A stretch of 64,000 nt of DNA from Rhodospirillales bacterium (lineage in GTDB: Bacteria > Pseudomonadota > Alphaproteobacteria > Rhodospirillales > UBA2165). This document shows, one piece after another, positions 24,227 to 33,411 of the stretch. The notes under the pieces were generated by a model, which was not told the DNA's origin, ran no database searches, and saw only the letters and a list, made by a program, of their open reading frames with translations. The stretch lies in assembly GCA_022823235.1 (NCBI GenBank), contig JAJDXO010000042.1, positions 1 through 64,000 on the forward strand, in the 5' to 3' direction. A program made the translations under genes and the position numbers. Numbering within the stretch: the first letter of the stretch is position 1; each line of letters opens with the position of its first letter.

Positions 24227-25429
24227 ATGGGACTCAACGCTCAAATTCCGTACGGCGCTTATTGGAGCACGCCTTTCGCCAAGTGGCAGGGCAGCCTCTC
24301 TCATCTGCACAGCATCGAGTTCGGGGCCCATGTGGCCCGCCGGGAGATGGCCAGGCGGGAGATCGACCCGGGCGTGCTGGACTATGGCGTCCTCGGGATA
24401 ACGGTTCACCAGCCGACCTCGTTCGTGGGGCTGCCCTGGTTTACCCACATGCTCGGCGCGCCGGACGTCGGCGGGCCCGCACTTTCCCAGGTCTGCGCGA
24501 CCGGCGTCCGCTGCCTCGAGAACGCCGCCCAGGAAGTCGACGGCGGGATGGCCGAGGTCGCCCTGGTGGCGACCGTCGACCGGGTCTCCAACGGGCCGCA
24601 GGTCTACTATCCGGCGCCGGCCGGCCCGGGCGGCACGGGATTCCACGAAAACGTCACCATCGACAACATGCAGTGCGATCCCGTCGGAGGTCATTCCATG
24701 CTCCAGACGGCTGAAAACGTCGCCGCCAAACACCAGATCACCACCGAGCAGCAGCACGAGGTGGTGCTGATGCGCCAGGAGCAATACCAGGCGGCGCTGG
24801 CCGGCGGCCGGGCGTTTCAGAAGCGCTTCATGACCCTGCCGTTCGAGGTGCCGTCGGCCAACTTCAAGAAGACCGTGGCGACCATGGACGGCGACGAGGG
24901 GGTCTATCCGCCAAATCCCGAAAAACTCGCAGGCATGAAGCCGGTATTGAAGGACGGCTCGGTCACCTTCGCCGGCCAGACCCACCCCGCGGACGGCAAT
25001 GCCTGCATCCTGGTGACCACGCCCGACAAGGCATCCGAACTCAGTTCCGACAAGGACATCACCGTCCGGCTCATGGGCTTCGGCATGGCGCGGGCCGAGA
25101 ACGGCTATATGCCGGAGGCGCCGGTGCCGGCGGCGCGGCGGGCGCTGGACATGGCCGGCCTCTCCATCGACGAGATCGACGCCGTGAAGACCCATAACCC
25201 GTTCGCCGTCAACGACATCTATTTCGCCAGGGAGACGGGCTGCGATCTCGCCGGGATGAACAATTACGGCTGCACCCTGGTCTGGGGCCATCCCCAGGCG
25301 CCCATGGGCACCCGCGGGGTCATCGAGCTTATCGAGGAACTCGCCCTGCTCGGCGGCGGCCGGGGGTTGTTTACCGGGTGCGCCGCCGGAGACACGGGCA
25401 TGGCGGTGGTGCTGGAAGTCACGGGCTGA
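24227..25429 (+). CDS. thiolase family protein
   Basis: A 400-residue thiolase-fold enzyme. The nucleophilic cysteine lies in SQVCATGVRCLENA (Cys90), with the His of KTHNPFAVND (about residue 331) and the C-terminal Cys in GCAAGDTGMAV, so the triad Cys-His-Cys is intact. The middle region (MGTLPF-like loop) is that of acetyl-CoA acetyltransferases that act in beta-oxidation or related degradations. The frame is open further upstream, but ATG 24227 precedes the conserved sequence and a GGAAACGAGG-like ribosome site is near. It follows the acyl-CoA synthetase. Confidence 0.82.
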   Translation: MGLNAQIPYGAYWSTPFAKWQGSLSHLHSIEFGAHVARREMARREIDPGVLDYGVLGITVHQPTSFVGLPWFTHMLGAPDVGGPALSQVCATGVRCLENAAQEVDGGMAEVALVATVDRVSNGPQVYYPAPAGPGGTGFHENVTIDNMQCDPVGGHSMLQTAENVAAKHQITTEQQHEVVLMRQEQYQAALAGGRAFQKRFMTLPFEVPSANFKKTVATMDGDEGVYPPNPEKLAGMKPVLKDGSVTFAGQTHPADGNACILVTTPDKASELSSDKDITVRLMGFGMARAENGYMPEAPVPAARRALDMAGLSIDEIDAVKTHNPFAVNDIYFARETGCDLAGMNNYGCTLVWGHPQAPMGTRGVIELIEELALLGGGRGLFTGCAAGDTGMAVVLEVTG

Positions 25430-25514
25430 TACCGGGCGAACGGAAATCCGGTGACGGATTGTCCGGCGATCCCCGTTAGGATGGAGATATATCTATTTGT
25501 TTCAGGAGGCCATC

Positions 25515-26048
25515 GTGATTTCGCTCAATCGCATATTCGTTTTCGTATTTCTAATTCCGTTGGCGGGCTGGGCCGCGCCGGCGGAGGCCACGCCGCCCGA
25601 CATGCGCACCCCGTCGCCGGTCATCTACCTCGCCGACAATCTGGACGAGGTGGACAAGCTCGGCTGGTGCATCGACACGGTGGGCCGCGGCCTGTCGGAC
25701 AGGCTGCACGCCCATTCCTGCAAACCCCGGGGCGGCGATGTGCAGTTCAAGTTCGACGCGGCATCGGGCCGCATCCAGTCGGCGACCTTCGATAATCTAT
25801 GCGCGGAAGTATTGGGCGGCGCCAAGGCCGGCGCCAAACTCGGCCTGTTGACCTGCGGCGGCAAGGCGGCCCAGCAATTCGTCTACGAGCAGTCCGGTTC
25901 CGAGTTCCGGGTCAAGTCCGACGCCTCGCTCTGCCTCGCCGTCGCGCCGACGAGCCGGCAGGCCGGCCCGTTCATGTCCCGCGATCTGGTGCTGGCCGCC
26001 TGCGCCGGTACGGAAACCCGCTACAAGGCCTGGGTGGTCAAGCCCTGA
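25515..26048 (+). CDS. secreted ricin-type beta-trefoil lectin domain protein (GTG start)
   Basis: A 177-residue exported protein. GTG 25515 has the ribosome site CAGGAGG 5 nt upstream and is followed by a signal peptide (VISLNRIFVFVFLIPLAGWA, cleavage after AEA). The mature part shows three weak QxW-like repeats and paired cysteines (for example LGWCIDT, DNLCAEV, LTCGGKAAQQF, LCLAVAP, LAACAGTETRYKAW), typical of ricin-type carbohydrate-binding trefoils. It has no catalytic domain, so a role in binding sugar or the cell wall is inferred. It stands alone, after the ligase-thiolase pair. Confidence 0.7.
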   Translation: MISLNRIFVFVFLIPLAGWAAPAEATPPDMRTPSPVIYLADNLDEVDKLGWCIDTVGRGLSDRLHAHSCKPRGGDVQFKFDAASGRIQSATFDNLCAEVLGGAKAGAKLGLLTCGGKAAQQFVYEQSGSEFRVKSDASLCLAVAPTSRQAGPFMSRDLVLAACAGTETRYKAWVVKP

Positions 26049-26179
26049 CCCGGACGCCGCCGGAACGGCAGCCCGGCAGAGGTTGTCGGCCACAATATGT
26101 TGATTCTGAAATCGCGTACGCGTGTTTGAGTATCTGTTTGCAAAACCCTTCGGCTGGATTCCGGGAAGAATTCAGAGCC

Positions 26180-27418
26180 CTACTCTTGAGCGATCGGGAC
26201 ACTCAGCAGGTGCGTATCGATAGTGTCCACGACATGATCGGCGAGGGGCAGGTTCCTCTTCTCCGAGGCCCACCGCTCATGAAATAGCGCAACAGTCTCA
26301 CGCGCCGTGTTGAGGACCAGTGTTTCGGGCAGATACGACTTCGCGGCCATGTGGGATAGCTCGTCCAGACTGAACCCATCAAAGCGCTTGGTCCGGCTAA
26401 CGGTTAATGCGGCCCCGTCGTCTCGAACATATGGGATCGTAGACACAAAATCATAGGCTGGCGCTAAACTAGCCGTATGCCGGTCATGATAGATCACCGA
26501 CCAGTTTTTGAGGTGCATGTCTGCGTTTCCGATTAGCATGTTGAAGGTGAGGCGCCGAATAAACTCGGCGATGTCGTTGTCGCCCCCTTCTGCGCCGACT
26601 ACTGCCGCAATTCTGCGGTAACTTGCGCGTTCGTACTTCCTCTCCGGATAGACGCCAAATACCTGCGCAAAATCCTCGGTATGGATTGACGGCCCGTCGC
26701 TCAGCCGGTCAAACCGCGCGATGGCGAGCGCCTGTCGCTCGAGGCCGCCGATACCTTCAGGCAAGTTCTTGATTGCATCGACATCGATCAGGTGCACGTC
26801 GGGCACATCCATGCCGATCATCCTGGCGAGCGTGAGCATGGAGTACTCATTCTCAGGGATCCCGACGAACTCACGTGAGGGCAATTTCACGATCATTGAT
26901 CCGCCGACGCCGTTTACTGGTATCGTTAGCCCGCCCCTCGCCTCATTCACAGCGGAAAACTTGAGCTGAACACCTGCAAGCGAGAATCTGAGAACATTCT
27001 CGCTTCTTTGCTTTTCGGTTTCGCGGACGCTTTCAGCGTTTTTATCTTCGTCTTCAGGGGGCCAGTCGTCTTCGTCAACCGGGCGCACAATAATCGCGCC
27101 AGGCAGGTCTCTCCCAAGCGCCCACAAAAGAAAATACTCGCGCTCGGGATTTACGCCGGCCCGGTCCGAGAGGTACGAACGCAGATGTCCTTCGGGCAGG
27201 AGGTTGGAAAAATACGGCATTATCCGTGTCTGGACCGGCGGAAACTCGGTCAGGAGTTGCCCCAACGAATCCTTAAAGCCCAAGCCGAGCACAGGTCTCT
27301 GTTCGTCTTCGATGTAGGATTCGTTGAAGGCAAACAAAGTCCGATCGCCGCCGACGTGAGTCAACGTGCCGATCGGTTCGCCATGCAGCAGCACCTCAAG
27401 GACCGATACATTAGCCAT
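26180..27418 (-). CDS. hipA: HipA-type serine/threonine kinase toxin
   Basis: A 412-residue HipA kinase, the toxin of a type II toxin-antitoxin pair that phosphorylates a tRNA synthetase or another target. The HipA N-terminal region (about 1-110) is followed by the ATP-binding segment FSLAGVQLKFSAV (about 145), and the catalytic loop GNADMHLKNWSVIY with the key Asp and Asn (about 290) plus AYDFVST for Mg. All catalytic positions are present, so the kinase appears active. It overlaps the antitoxin gene by 8 bp. The start ATG 27418 is chosen because the family starts at this point; longer frames have no similarity. Confidence 0.88.
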   Translation of the reverse strand: MANVSVLEVLLHGEPIGTLTHVGGDRTLFAFNESYIEDEQRPVLGLGFKDSLGQLLTEFPPVQTRIMPYFSNLLPEGHLRSYLSDRAGVNPEREYFLLWALGRDLPGAIIVRPVDEDDWPPEDEDKNAESVRETEKQRSENVLRFSLAGVQLKFSAVNEARGGLTIPVNGVGGSMIVKLPSREFVGIPENEYSMLTLARMIGMDVPDVHLIDVDAIKNLPEGIGGLERQALAIARFDRLSDGPSIHTEDFAQVFGVYPERKYERASYRRIAAVVGAEGGDNDIAEFIRRLTFNMLIGNADMHLKNWSVIYHDRHTASLAPAYDFVSTIPYVRDDGAALTVSRTKRFDGFSLDELSHMAAKSYLPETLVLNTARETVALFHERWASEKRNLPLADHVVDTIDTHLLSVPIAQE

Positions 27419-27713
27419 CGTCGTCCTCATCAAGGTTATATGCCGGCTTCGGAAGCATTGGCGTGGGTGTGGTGCTACGCACGATGCTGTCAACGGCGGG
27501 GATCGCTTTTCGCGGGACTAGCTTGAGATCAAGATCGAGTGCGCGCGCAAGTTCAATCAAACTGGAGATACGTAGGTCGACGGCCCCATTCTCAATCTTT
27601 GAGATTTGGTATTGGCGTACCCCGGACTGTTCGCTTAGCGCGCGCTGGCTCAAGCCCTTTTGCTTGCGGGCCTCCTTCAGCACTCTACCAATATCTTCAA
27701 TTGCGTAGCTCAT
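27411..27713 (-). CDS. hipB: HipB-type helix-turn-helix antitoxin
   Basis: A 100-residue XRE-family protein that neutralises HipA and represses its own operon. The helix-turn-helix is at residues about 9-60 (LKEARKQKGLSQRALSEQSG, then VRQYQISKIENGAVDLRIS). The C-terminal tail is short and acidic (NLDEDDDG), as in antitoxins that fold on the toxin. It is the first gene of the hipBA operon and overlaps hipA by 8 bp. Strong inverted repeats lie just in front of it and are its likely operators. Confidence 0.88.
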   Translation of the reverse strand: MSYAIEDIGRVLKEARKQKGLSQRALSEQSGVRQYQISKIENGAVDLRISSLIELARALDLDLKLVPRKAIPAVDSIVRSTTPTPMLPKPAYNLDEDDDG

Positions 27714-27717
27714 CTTT

Positions 27718-27733
27718 ATATCTCTTTGGATAT
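27718..27733. promoter_or_regulatory. hipBA operator, proximal (ATATC-N6-GATAT)
   Basis: A perfect inverted repeat ATATC/GATAT with 6-bp spacer directly in front of the hipB start codon. It resembles the E. coli HipB operator pattern TATCC-N8-GGATA. It covers the ribosome-binding region, so HipB bound here could block both transcription and translation. Confidence 0.5.
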
Positions 27734-27742
27734 CATTTTATA

Positions 27743-27770
27743 AATCTGATATTGGTTTATATATCAGATT
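27743..27770. promoter_or_regulatory. hipBA operator, distal (10-bp inverted repeat)
   Basis: AATCTGATAT and ATATCAGATT form a perfect 10-bp inverted repeat separated by 8 bp. It lies about 10 bp upstream of the proximal repeat in strongly A/T-rich DNA that should contain the hipBA promoter. The shared ATATC/GATAT core makes binding by the same regulator likely. Confidence 0.6.
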
Positions 27771-27869
27771 AATCGCTCATTTCAAAATTAGATATTTAAA
27801 AAGATATAGAAGATGAAAAAAGTTATTTAACAAGATATCAAAAAAAACGCGATGAATTGAAGGAGGAAA

Positions 27870-27946
27870 TGGCTGGGGTGGGAGGATTCGAACCTCCGAA
27901 TGCCGGTACCAAAAACCGGTGCCTTAGACCACTTGGCTACACCCCA
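27870..27946 (-). tRNA. tRNA-Gln (anticodon TTG)
   Basis: The minus strand folds into a full cloverleaf: acceptor stem TGGGGTG/CACCCCA, D arm, anticodon stem CCGGT/ACCGG with a TTTTGGT loop giving anticodon TTG, and a TTCGAAT T-loop closed by GGAGG/CCTCC. The discriminator base is G and CCA is encoded. It lies between the hipBA operon and ispE; tRNA 3' ends are frequent insertion sites, and hipBA lies on the 3' side. Confidence 0.95.
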
Positions 27947-28000
27947 TCACCGGAGGGCTATCCATAGTCGGACGTGCGGTCCCGCGCAAGGCCCGGGCGT

Positions 28001-28894
28001 CTAAGCGAATAAGGCCGGGTCGGCGGGGCCGGGCGGGAGCAGGGGCGCCGCCTTGATCCACCAATCCCGGTGAAATTCCTCCAGCGCCATGACGCCGAAT
28101 TGCGCGCTGGGCTCGTCCCGCATGATCGAAAAACATGTCGCTCCGCTGCCGGACAGCCGGGTCAACAGGGCGCCCGGCAGTTCGGCCATCTCGTCCAGCA
28201 TCCCGGCAATCACCGGAGCGGCCTCGACCGCCGCGCCCGTGAGGTCGTTGCCGGAAACCGCCAACGCTTCGGTCAGCGCCTCCACGTCCGTCCACGAGGC
28301 GGGGGTCCGGACCGGATCGCCGAACGGACCCTGCCGGCGGCTGAAAACGTCGGGGGTGGAGACCGGGGCGCCCGGATTGGCGAGCACCAGCCACGCGGCC
28401 GGCAGGTTCGGCGCCGGCTCGATCATGTCCCCGATGCCGCTTACCCGGGAGGGACGTTCGGCGAGGCAGACGGGCACATCCGCGCCCAACGCCAATCCCA
28501 GCGCCGCGAGCCCGGTATCGTCGATGTCGAGCTCCCATAGTTCCCTTAAGGCCAGCAGCGCCGCGGCGGCATCGGCGGAACCGCCGCCGATACCGGACGA
28601 CACGGGCAGGTTTTTCGTCAGGCCCAGCCTTGCCCCGTTTGTCGAGCCCGAGGCGGCGCGGAGCGCGTGGGCTGCGCGGAGGACCAGGTTATCGCCGTCC
28701 GCGGACAACCCGCCGGCGAATGGACCGTCGATCGTCAATGACAGATTCTCGGCGGCCCCGGCGGTGACGATGTCTCCGACGCCCGCGAAGGCAACGAGAC
28801 TGTCCAGCAGGTGATAGCCGTCCTCCCGTTTGCCGGTTATCCGGAGATAGAGGTTGATCTTGGCGGGGGCTGCCCGGGTGATGACGCGGCTCAA
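28001..28894 (-). CDS. ispE: 4-diphosphocytidyl-2-C-methyl-D-erythritol kinase
   Basis: IspE phosphorylates CDP-methylerythritol in the MEP pathway to isoprenoids. The 297-residue GHMP kinase has the N-terminal substrate Lys/Asn motif (RAAPAKINLYLRI), the GHMP P-loop (VSSGIGGGSADAAAAL, about 90-105) and the C-terminal GSGATCF motif (about 258). Length and motif order are standard for the family. It starts 27 bp after the TPR-protein stop on the same strand, so the two may be co-transcribed. Confidence 0.93.
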   Translation of the reverse strand: MSRVITRAAPAKINLYLRITGKREDGYHLLDSLVAFAGVGDIVTAGAAENLSLTIDGPFAGGLSADGDNLVLRAAHALRAASGSTNGARLGLTKNLPVSSGIGGGSADAAAALLALRELWELDIDDTGLAALGLALGADVPVCLAERPSRVSGIGDMIEPAPNLPAAWLVLANPGAPVSTPDVFSRRQGPFGDPVRTPASWTDVEALTEALAVSGNDLTGAAVEAAPVIAGMLDEMAELPGALLTRLSGSGATCFSIMRDEPSAQFGVMALEEFHRDWWIKAAPLLPPGPADPALFA

Positions 28895-28921
28895 CGTGCG
28901 CCTCGCTGAGTGGTGGATCGG

Positions 28922-30643
28922 CTAGTTGCCGGCGGGTTTGCCGTGCTTTTCGGGATCGAACCCGTTTTCGAGCTTGTCCTTGATCTTGGCCTCGAGGTCC
29001 TTTTCGGGCTCCAGGATCAGTGACCGCTGCCACTGGAAGCGCGCTTCGTTCTTGCGGCCGACGAGCCAATAGACGTCGCCCAAATGATCGTTGATGGTGG
29101 GGTCCTCGGGGCGCAGTTCCACGGCGCGCTCCAGGTTCTTGACCGCGCCGGGCAGGTCGCCGAGCCGGTAAAGCACCCAGCCCAGGCTATCGACGATATA
29201 GCCGTCGGTCGGGCGCTTCTCGACCGCCGTTTCGATCATGCCCTTGGCCCGGTCGAGGTTCCTGCCCAATTCGACCCACGAATAGCCGAGATAGTTGAGC
29301 ACGAAGGGCTGGTCGGGTTGCAGTTCCAGCGCTTTCAGGAAGGCCGGTTCCGCCTTCGGCCATTCCTTCAGCCGTTCGTGTGCGATCCCTATCGCGTAAA
29401 GCAGGGTCCAATGCCGCGGCTCCAGGTTGGGGATGCGGGCACGGGCATCCGCATAGGCATCGGCCGCCTCGCGGTAACGCTCGCGCCGGCGGAGAATGTC
29501 CCCCATGCTCACCAGGGCGTCGTAGCGGTCCTTGCGTTCCTGCGCCAGAGAGCGGAGTTCCAGGACGGCCTGTTCGGTTTTGTCCAGCCGGTCCAGGTTC
29601 GAGGCGATGCGAAGCCGCGCGGACCAGGAGAAGCCGGAGGTCCGGCCGATTTGCCGGTAGACCGCATTGGATTCCGCCAGGCGTTCGTCCCCTTCGAGCA
29701 CCTCCGCGACCAGCAGTTTCGCGATGTCCATGCGGGGTTTCAAATGCAGCGCCAGCCGGGCGAACAGCATGGTCTCGAAGGAGTCCTGCTGGCGAATGGA
29801 GCCCGCGAGGCTGAACAGCGCCTCGGCCACGCCGTCCCGGGCCGTCTTCACCCGGACGGGCGGTTTTGCTCCGCCGTCGAGCCGTTTGACGCTGCCTTCC
29901 AGCACCGTCGAGTTCGGATGCTCCGCCATATAGGCGTCATACGCCGCCTTGGCGCTCTCCTTTTGACCCGCCCGCTCCAGAAATTCTCCCTGGAGCTGGG
30001 TGAGTCTGAGGTTTGTTCGTTGCCGCTTATCGGCGGCTGCCTTGTAGGCCTCTCCGGCGGCGGCCGCGTTCCCCGCGACCTCGTTGATCAGCGCCATATG
30101 CGTGCTGTAGAGAATTTCGAGGCCCGAATTGGTCGCCTTGCCGTCCAGTTCGGCGAGGGCCTCGTCGTATTTCTTCTCTCCGGCCAGCAGCCAGGCTTTG
30201 ACCAGTGGCAGAAAAAACGTGTTGAGACCCGTTTTGGGCAGGGATTCGAAATGCTCCCGGGCCGCGGTAGGATCGCCGTTGGCCAGTTCGGCGATGCCGA
30301 CGGTCATCACCGCCAGGGCCGCGTCGGTGCCGGCAAGCTTTAACAGGCGCCGGGCCAGCGGGAGCGATTCGCCGACCCGTCCGTCGGCGGCAAGGATCAG
30401 AAAGGTGCGGCGCAGCAGGTCCTGATTGTCGGGTTCATCCTTGAGGGCGGCGAGGTAGAAATCGGCCGCTGCCGCCGTGCGCCGCTCACGTTGAGCGTGG
30501 CGGCCGGCGAGATAATTGCCCGCCGCGGTGGGCCCGGCCTCGGTCTCGGGGGCCGAGGCGCTGAAGCCGGTTGTCGGATGCAGTGCGGCCGCGCCGGCCA
30601 AAAGAGCAACGGCGGCGGCCTGTAGGCAATGGAGTTTCCGCAC
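28922..30643 (-). CDS. exported TPR-repeat protein (GTG start)
   Basis: A 573-residue protein with an N-terminal signal peptide (HCLQAAAVALLAGAAALHP) and many tetratricopeptide repeats across residues 50-560, with typical W-A/G-Y-A/P spacing (for example FVLNYLGYSWVELGRNLDRA and YIVDSLGWVLYRLGDLPGAV). Such proteins hold multi-protein assemblies in the periplasm. In alphaproteobacteria this gene is usually found next to ispE and ETF-QO. The start is taken as GTG 30643, with AGGAG 11 nt upstream; an earlier in-frame codon would not be followed by a clean signal peptide. Confidence 0.78.
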   Translation of the reverse strand: MRKLHCLQAAAVALLAGAAALHPTTGFSASAPETEAGPTAAGNYLAGRHAQRERRTAAAADFYLAALKDEPDNQDLLRRTFLILAADGRVGESLPLARRLLKLAGTDAALAVMTVGIAELANGDPTAAREHFESLPKTGLNTFFLPLVKAWLLAGEKKYDEALAELDGKATNSGLEILYSTHMALINEVAGNAAAAGEAYKAAADKRQRTNLRLTQLQGEFLERAGQKESAKAAYDAYMAEHPNSTVLEGSVKRLDGGAKPPVRVKTARDGVAEALFSLAGSIRQQDSFETMLFARLALHLKPRMDIAKLLVAEVLEGDERLAESNAVYRQIGRTSGFSWSARLRIASNLDRLDKTEQAVLELRSLAQERKDRYDALVSMGDILRRRERYREAADAYADARARIPNLEPRHWTLLYAIGIAHERLKEWPKAEPAFLKALELQPDQPFVLNYLGYSWVELGRNLDRAKGMIETAVEKRPTDGYIVDSLGWVLYRLGDLPGAVKNLERAVELRPEDPTINDHLGDVYWLVGRKNEARFQWQRSLILEPEKDLEAKIKDKLENGFDPEKHGKPAGN

Positions 30644-30759
30644 CGGGTCTGGATCTCCTGAACTGGCGGTCAATCCCCCAGAGGGCCGCAAGTGTAACGC
30701 CTGACCATGGGTCCACAAGCTCCAAATGGCGCGGGATTCTTCACGATCGGTTCAAGTAT

Positions 30760-32385
30760 TTACATATTGGGATAATTGGGTCCGCCGCCCCCCTCGGGCG
30801 CCACCCATACGATGTTCTGGGTGGGGTCCTTGATGTCGCAGGTTTTGCAGTGGACGCAGTTCTGGGCATTGATCTGAAGCCGGGTTTGGCCGTTTTCCTC
30901 GACGAATTCATAGACCCCCGCCGGGCAGTACCGGGCTTCCGGCCCGTCATAGTCGGCGAGATTGACGCGGGTGGGCACGCCGTCGTCCTTGAGCGTCAGA
31001 TGGACAGGCTGATTTTCCTCATGATTGGTGTTGGAAATGAACACCGAGGACAGCTTGTCGAAAGTGATTTCCCCGTCGGGCTTGGGGTACTCGATCTTCG
31101 GCGTCTCGGATGCCTTGCGGAGCCGGGTGTGATCCGCGTGATGCTTCAGCGTCCAGGGCGCATTGCCGCCGAACAGATAGGTGTCGATGGCCGAATAGAT
31201 CAACCCGGGCCACAGACCCCAGCGGAACGACGGGCGGATGTTCCGGGCCTTCTTGAGCTCGGTCCAAAGCCATGATGATTTGTAGGCCGCCGGATAAGCG
31301 CCGAGTTCGCCCGGCGTCCCGTCGCCGAGGGCGGCGAAGGCGGCCTCGGCGGCCATCATGCCGGACTTCATGGCGGCGTGACTGCCCTTGATCTTGGGCA
31401 CGTTCAGAAATCCCGCGGAATCGCCGATCAGCGCGCCGCCCGGAAACGTCAGCTTGGGCTGCGACTGCAATCCGCCCTCGACCAGGGCCCGCGCCCCGTA
31501 GGCAATCCGCTTGCCGCCCTCGAATGTCGGGCGGATGGCGGGATGCAGCTTGATGCGTTGCATTTCGTCGAACGGGCTTAAATGCGGGTTCCGGTAATCG
31601 AGGCCGATGACGAAGCCGACCGCCACCTGGTTGTCCTCCAGGTGATAGATGAACGAACCCCCATAGGTGTCGCCGCTTAGCGGCCAGCCGACCGTATGAA
31701 CCACCCGGCCGGCATGGTGCTGTTCCGGCGCCACTTCCCACAGTTCCTTGATGCCGATGCCGTAGGTCTGGGGATCGCTATCCGCATCGAGCTCGAATTT
31801 GTCGATCAACTGCTTGGACAGGGAGCCCCGGCATCCCTCGCCGAACAGGGTGAATTTGGCGCGAAGCTCGATGCCCGGCTGGTGCGTCTCCGTCGGTTGA
31901 CCGTCGCGGCCGACGCCCATATCGCCGGTGGCGATTCCGGAGACCCGCCCCGCTTCGTCGAACAGCACCTCGGCCGCCGCGAAGCCGGGGTAGATCTCGA
32001 CCTCGAGCGCCTCCGCCTGTTCGGCGAGCCAGCGGCAGAAGTTGCCGAGGCTGATGATGTAGTTGCCCTTGTTGTGCATCTGCGGCGGGGTTGGGAGACG
32101 CGTCGCGCCTTTCTCGCTCAGCAGCAGAAAACGGTCATCCTCGGCCGGCGTGTGGAGGGGCGCGCCGCGTTCCTTCCAATCGGGGAGGAGTTCATCCAGG
32201 GCCCGGGGCTCGAAGACCGCGCCGGAAAGAATATGCGCGCCCACTTCGGATCCCTTTTCGACCACGCAGACGCTTATTTCGGTTTCCTTCTCGGCCGCCA
32301 GCTGTTTGAGACGGATCGCCGCGGCGAGGCCGGAAGGACCCGCGCCGACGATGACCACGTCGAACTCCATGAATTCCCGTTCCAT
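30760..32385 (-). CDS. etfD: electron-transfer flavoprotein-ubiquinone oxidoreductase
   Basis: ETF-QO takes electrons from EtfAB (also in this window) and gives them to ubiquinone, finishing fatty-acid and amino-acid dehydrogenations. The 541-residue protein has an N-terminal FAD-binding motif ([17 protein letters not shown]), the [10 protein letters not shown] region, and a C-terminal 4Fe-4S ferredoxin part with the cysteines of [12 protein letters not shown] and [10 protein letters not shown]. It ends with the conserved [12 protein letters not shown]. The length and all motifs are intact. It is encoded divergently from the UDG gene. Confidence 0.97.
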   Translation of the reverse strand: MEREFMEFDVVIVGAGPSGLAAAIRLKQLAAEKETEISVCVVEKGSEVGAHILSGAVFEPRALDELLPDWKERGAPLHTPAEDDRFLLLSEKGATRLPTPPQMHNKGNYIISLGNFCRWLAEQAEALEVEIYPGFAAAEVLFDEAGRVSGIATGDMGVGRDGQPTETHQPGIELRAKFTLFGEGCRGSLSKQLIDKFELDADSDPQTYGIGIKELWEVAPEQHHAGRVVHTVGWPLSGDTYGGSFIYHLEDNQVAVGFVIGLDYRNPHLSPFDEMQRIKLHPAIRPTFEGGKRIAYGARALVEGGLQSQPKLTFPGGALIGDSAGFLNVPKIKGSHAAMKSGMMAAEAAFAALGDGTPGELGAYPAAYKSSWLWTELKKARNIRPSFRWGLWPGLIYSAIDTYLFGGNAPWTLKHHADHTRLRKASETPKIEYPKPDGEITFDKLSSVFISNTNHEENQPVHLTLKDDGVPTRVNLADYDGPEARYCPAGVYEFVEENGQTRLQINAQNCVHCKTCDIKDPTQNIVWVAPEGGGGPNYPNM

Positions 32386-32503
32386 ATCGAAAGACTTCGC
32401 AAGGTCGGTGGTCCGGAAATCACATCATATCACGCCCCGCTCGTCCAGTTGAGGCGTCCAGTTGAGGCGTGGCGCGGCGGCGGGGCTTTGCTATTATCGT
32501 CTC

Positions 32504-33337
32504 ATGGCCAATCCACCCACCGCCGAAATCCTGCGGTTCCACCTCGAGGCCGGGGTCGACGAGACCATTGGCGAATCCCCGGTCGACCGATTCGCCTTGG
32601 CCGAGCAGGCGGCGGGTGAGCCGGCGCCGGATAAACGTCCGCCGCCCGCCCGGCGCGTCGTGCGGGATGCTCCTCGGGCGACTGCCGGTGAAGCCCCCGC
32701 ACCTCCGAATGGCGGCCGGGTGAGTCAGGCGGTTCAAGCTGCGTGGACCTTGGCCGCGCAGGCCAATTCGGTTGCCGAGCTCAAGGCGGCGGTTGAGAGC
32801 TTCGAGGAATGCGGCCTCAAAAAGACGGCCACGAATACGGTATTCGCCGATGGCAATCCGGAGGCGCGGCTGATGTTCGTCGGCGAGGCGCCGGGGGCCG
32901 AGGAGGACCGGCAAGGCCTGCCGTTCGTCGGTCCCAGCGGCCGGCTGCTCGACCGGATGCTCGAAACCATCGGCTACGACCGGGAAAAGTTCTACATCAC
33001 GAACATTGTCTTCTGGCGGCCGCCCGGGAACCGCAACCCAACCACGGACGAGATCGCCGCTTGTTTGCCGTTCGTGGAACGGCACATCGAATTGGCCGCT
33101 CCCGATGTGCTGGTGCCTCTCGGTGGTCCCGCCGCCAAGACGCTCCTCGGGCGGGCCGAAGGCATTACCAAGCTGCGCGGCTCCTGGCACAGCTATTCGA
33201 CCGCGCACATGTCGGCGCCGGTGGATACCCTGGCGACGTTTCATCCCGCCTACCTGCTGCGCTCGCCGGCCAACAAGCGTCAGGCGTGGCGCGATCTGCT
33301 GGAGATTCGCCGGAAACTGGACGGCGCCGGACACTAG
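32504..33337 (+). CDS. uracil-DNA glycosylase, family 4-like
   Basis: A 277-residue uracil-DNA glycosylase. Motif A is [15 protein letters not shown] (about residues 140-154), the DNA-binding part is [19 protein letters not shown], and motif B is HPAYLLR near the C-terminus. An N-terminal proline-rich region (about 1-90) is not part of the core. Typical family 4 enzymes hold a 4Fe-4S cluster with four Cys. Here only the Cys of FEECGLKK and AACLPF are in place: the CxxC partner is missing and the third position is Trp (FWRPP). The cluster is therefore probably incomplete or absent. Confidence 0.85.
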   Translation: MANPPTAEILRFHLEAGVDETIGESPVDRFALAEQAAGEPAPDKRPPPARRVVRDAPRATAGEAPAPPNGGRVSQAVQAAWTLAAQANSVAELKAAVESFEECGLKKTATNTVFADGNPEARLMFVGEAPGAEEDRQGLPFVGPSGRLLDRMLETIGYDREKFYITNIVFWRPPGNRNPTTDEIAACLPFVERHIELAAPDVLVPLGGPAAKTLLGRAEGITKLRGSWHSYSTAHMSAPVDTLATFHPAYLLRSPANKRQAWRDLLEIRRKLDGAGH

Positions 33338-33411
33338 CCGGCCAAACGTCCCAAATTTCTGCGGGCATTCGGCCTTGCTTGCCTGAATGGCCCGATTATT
33401 CTATCTTCTAT

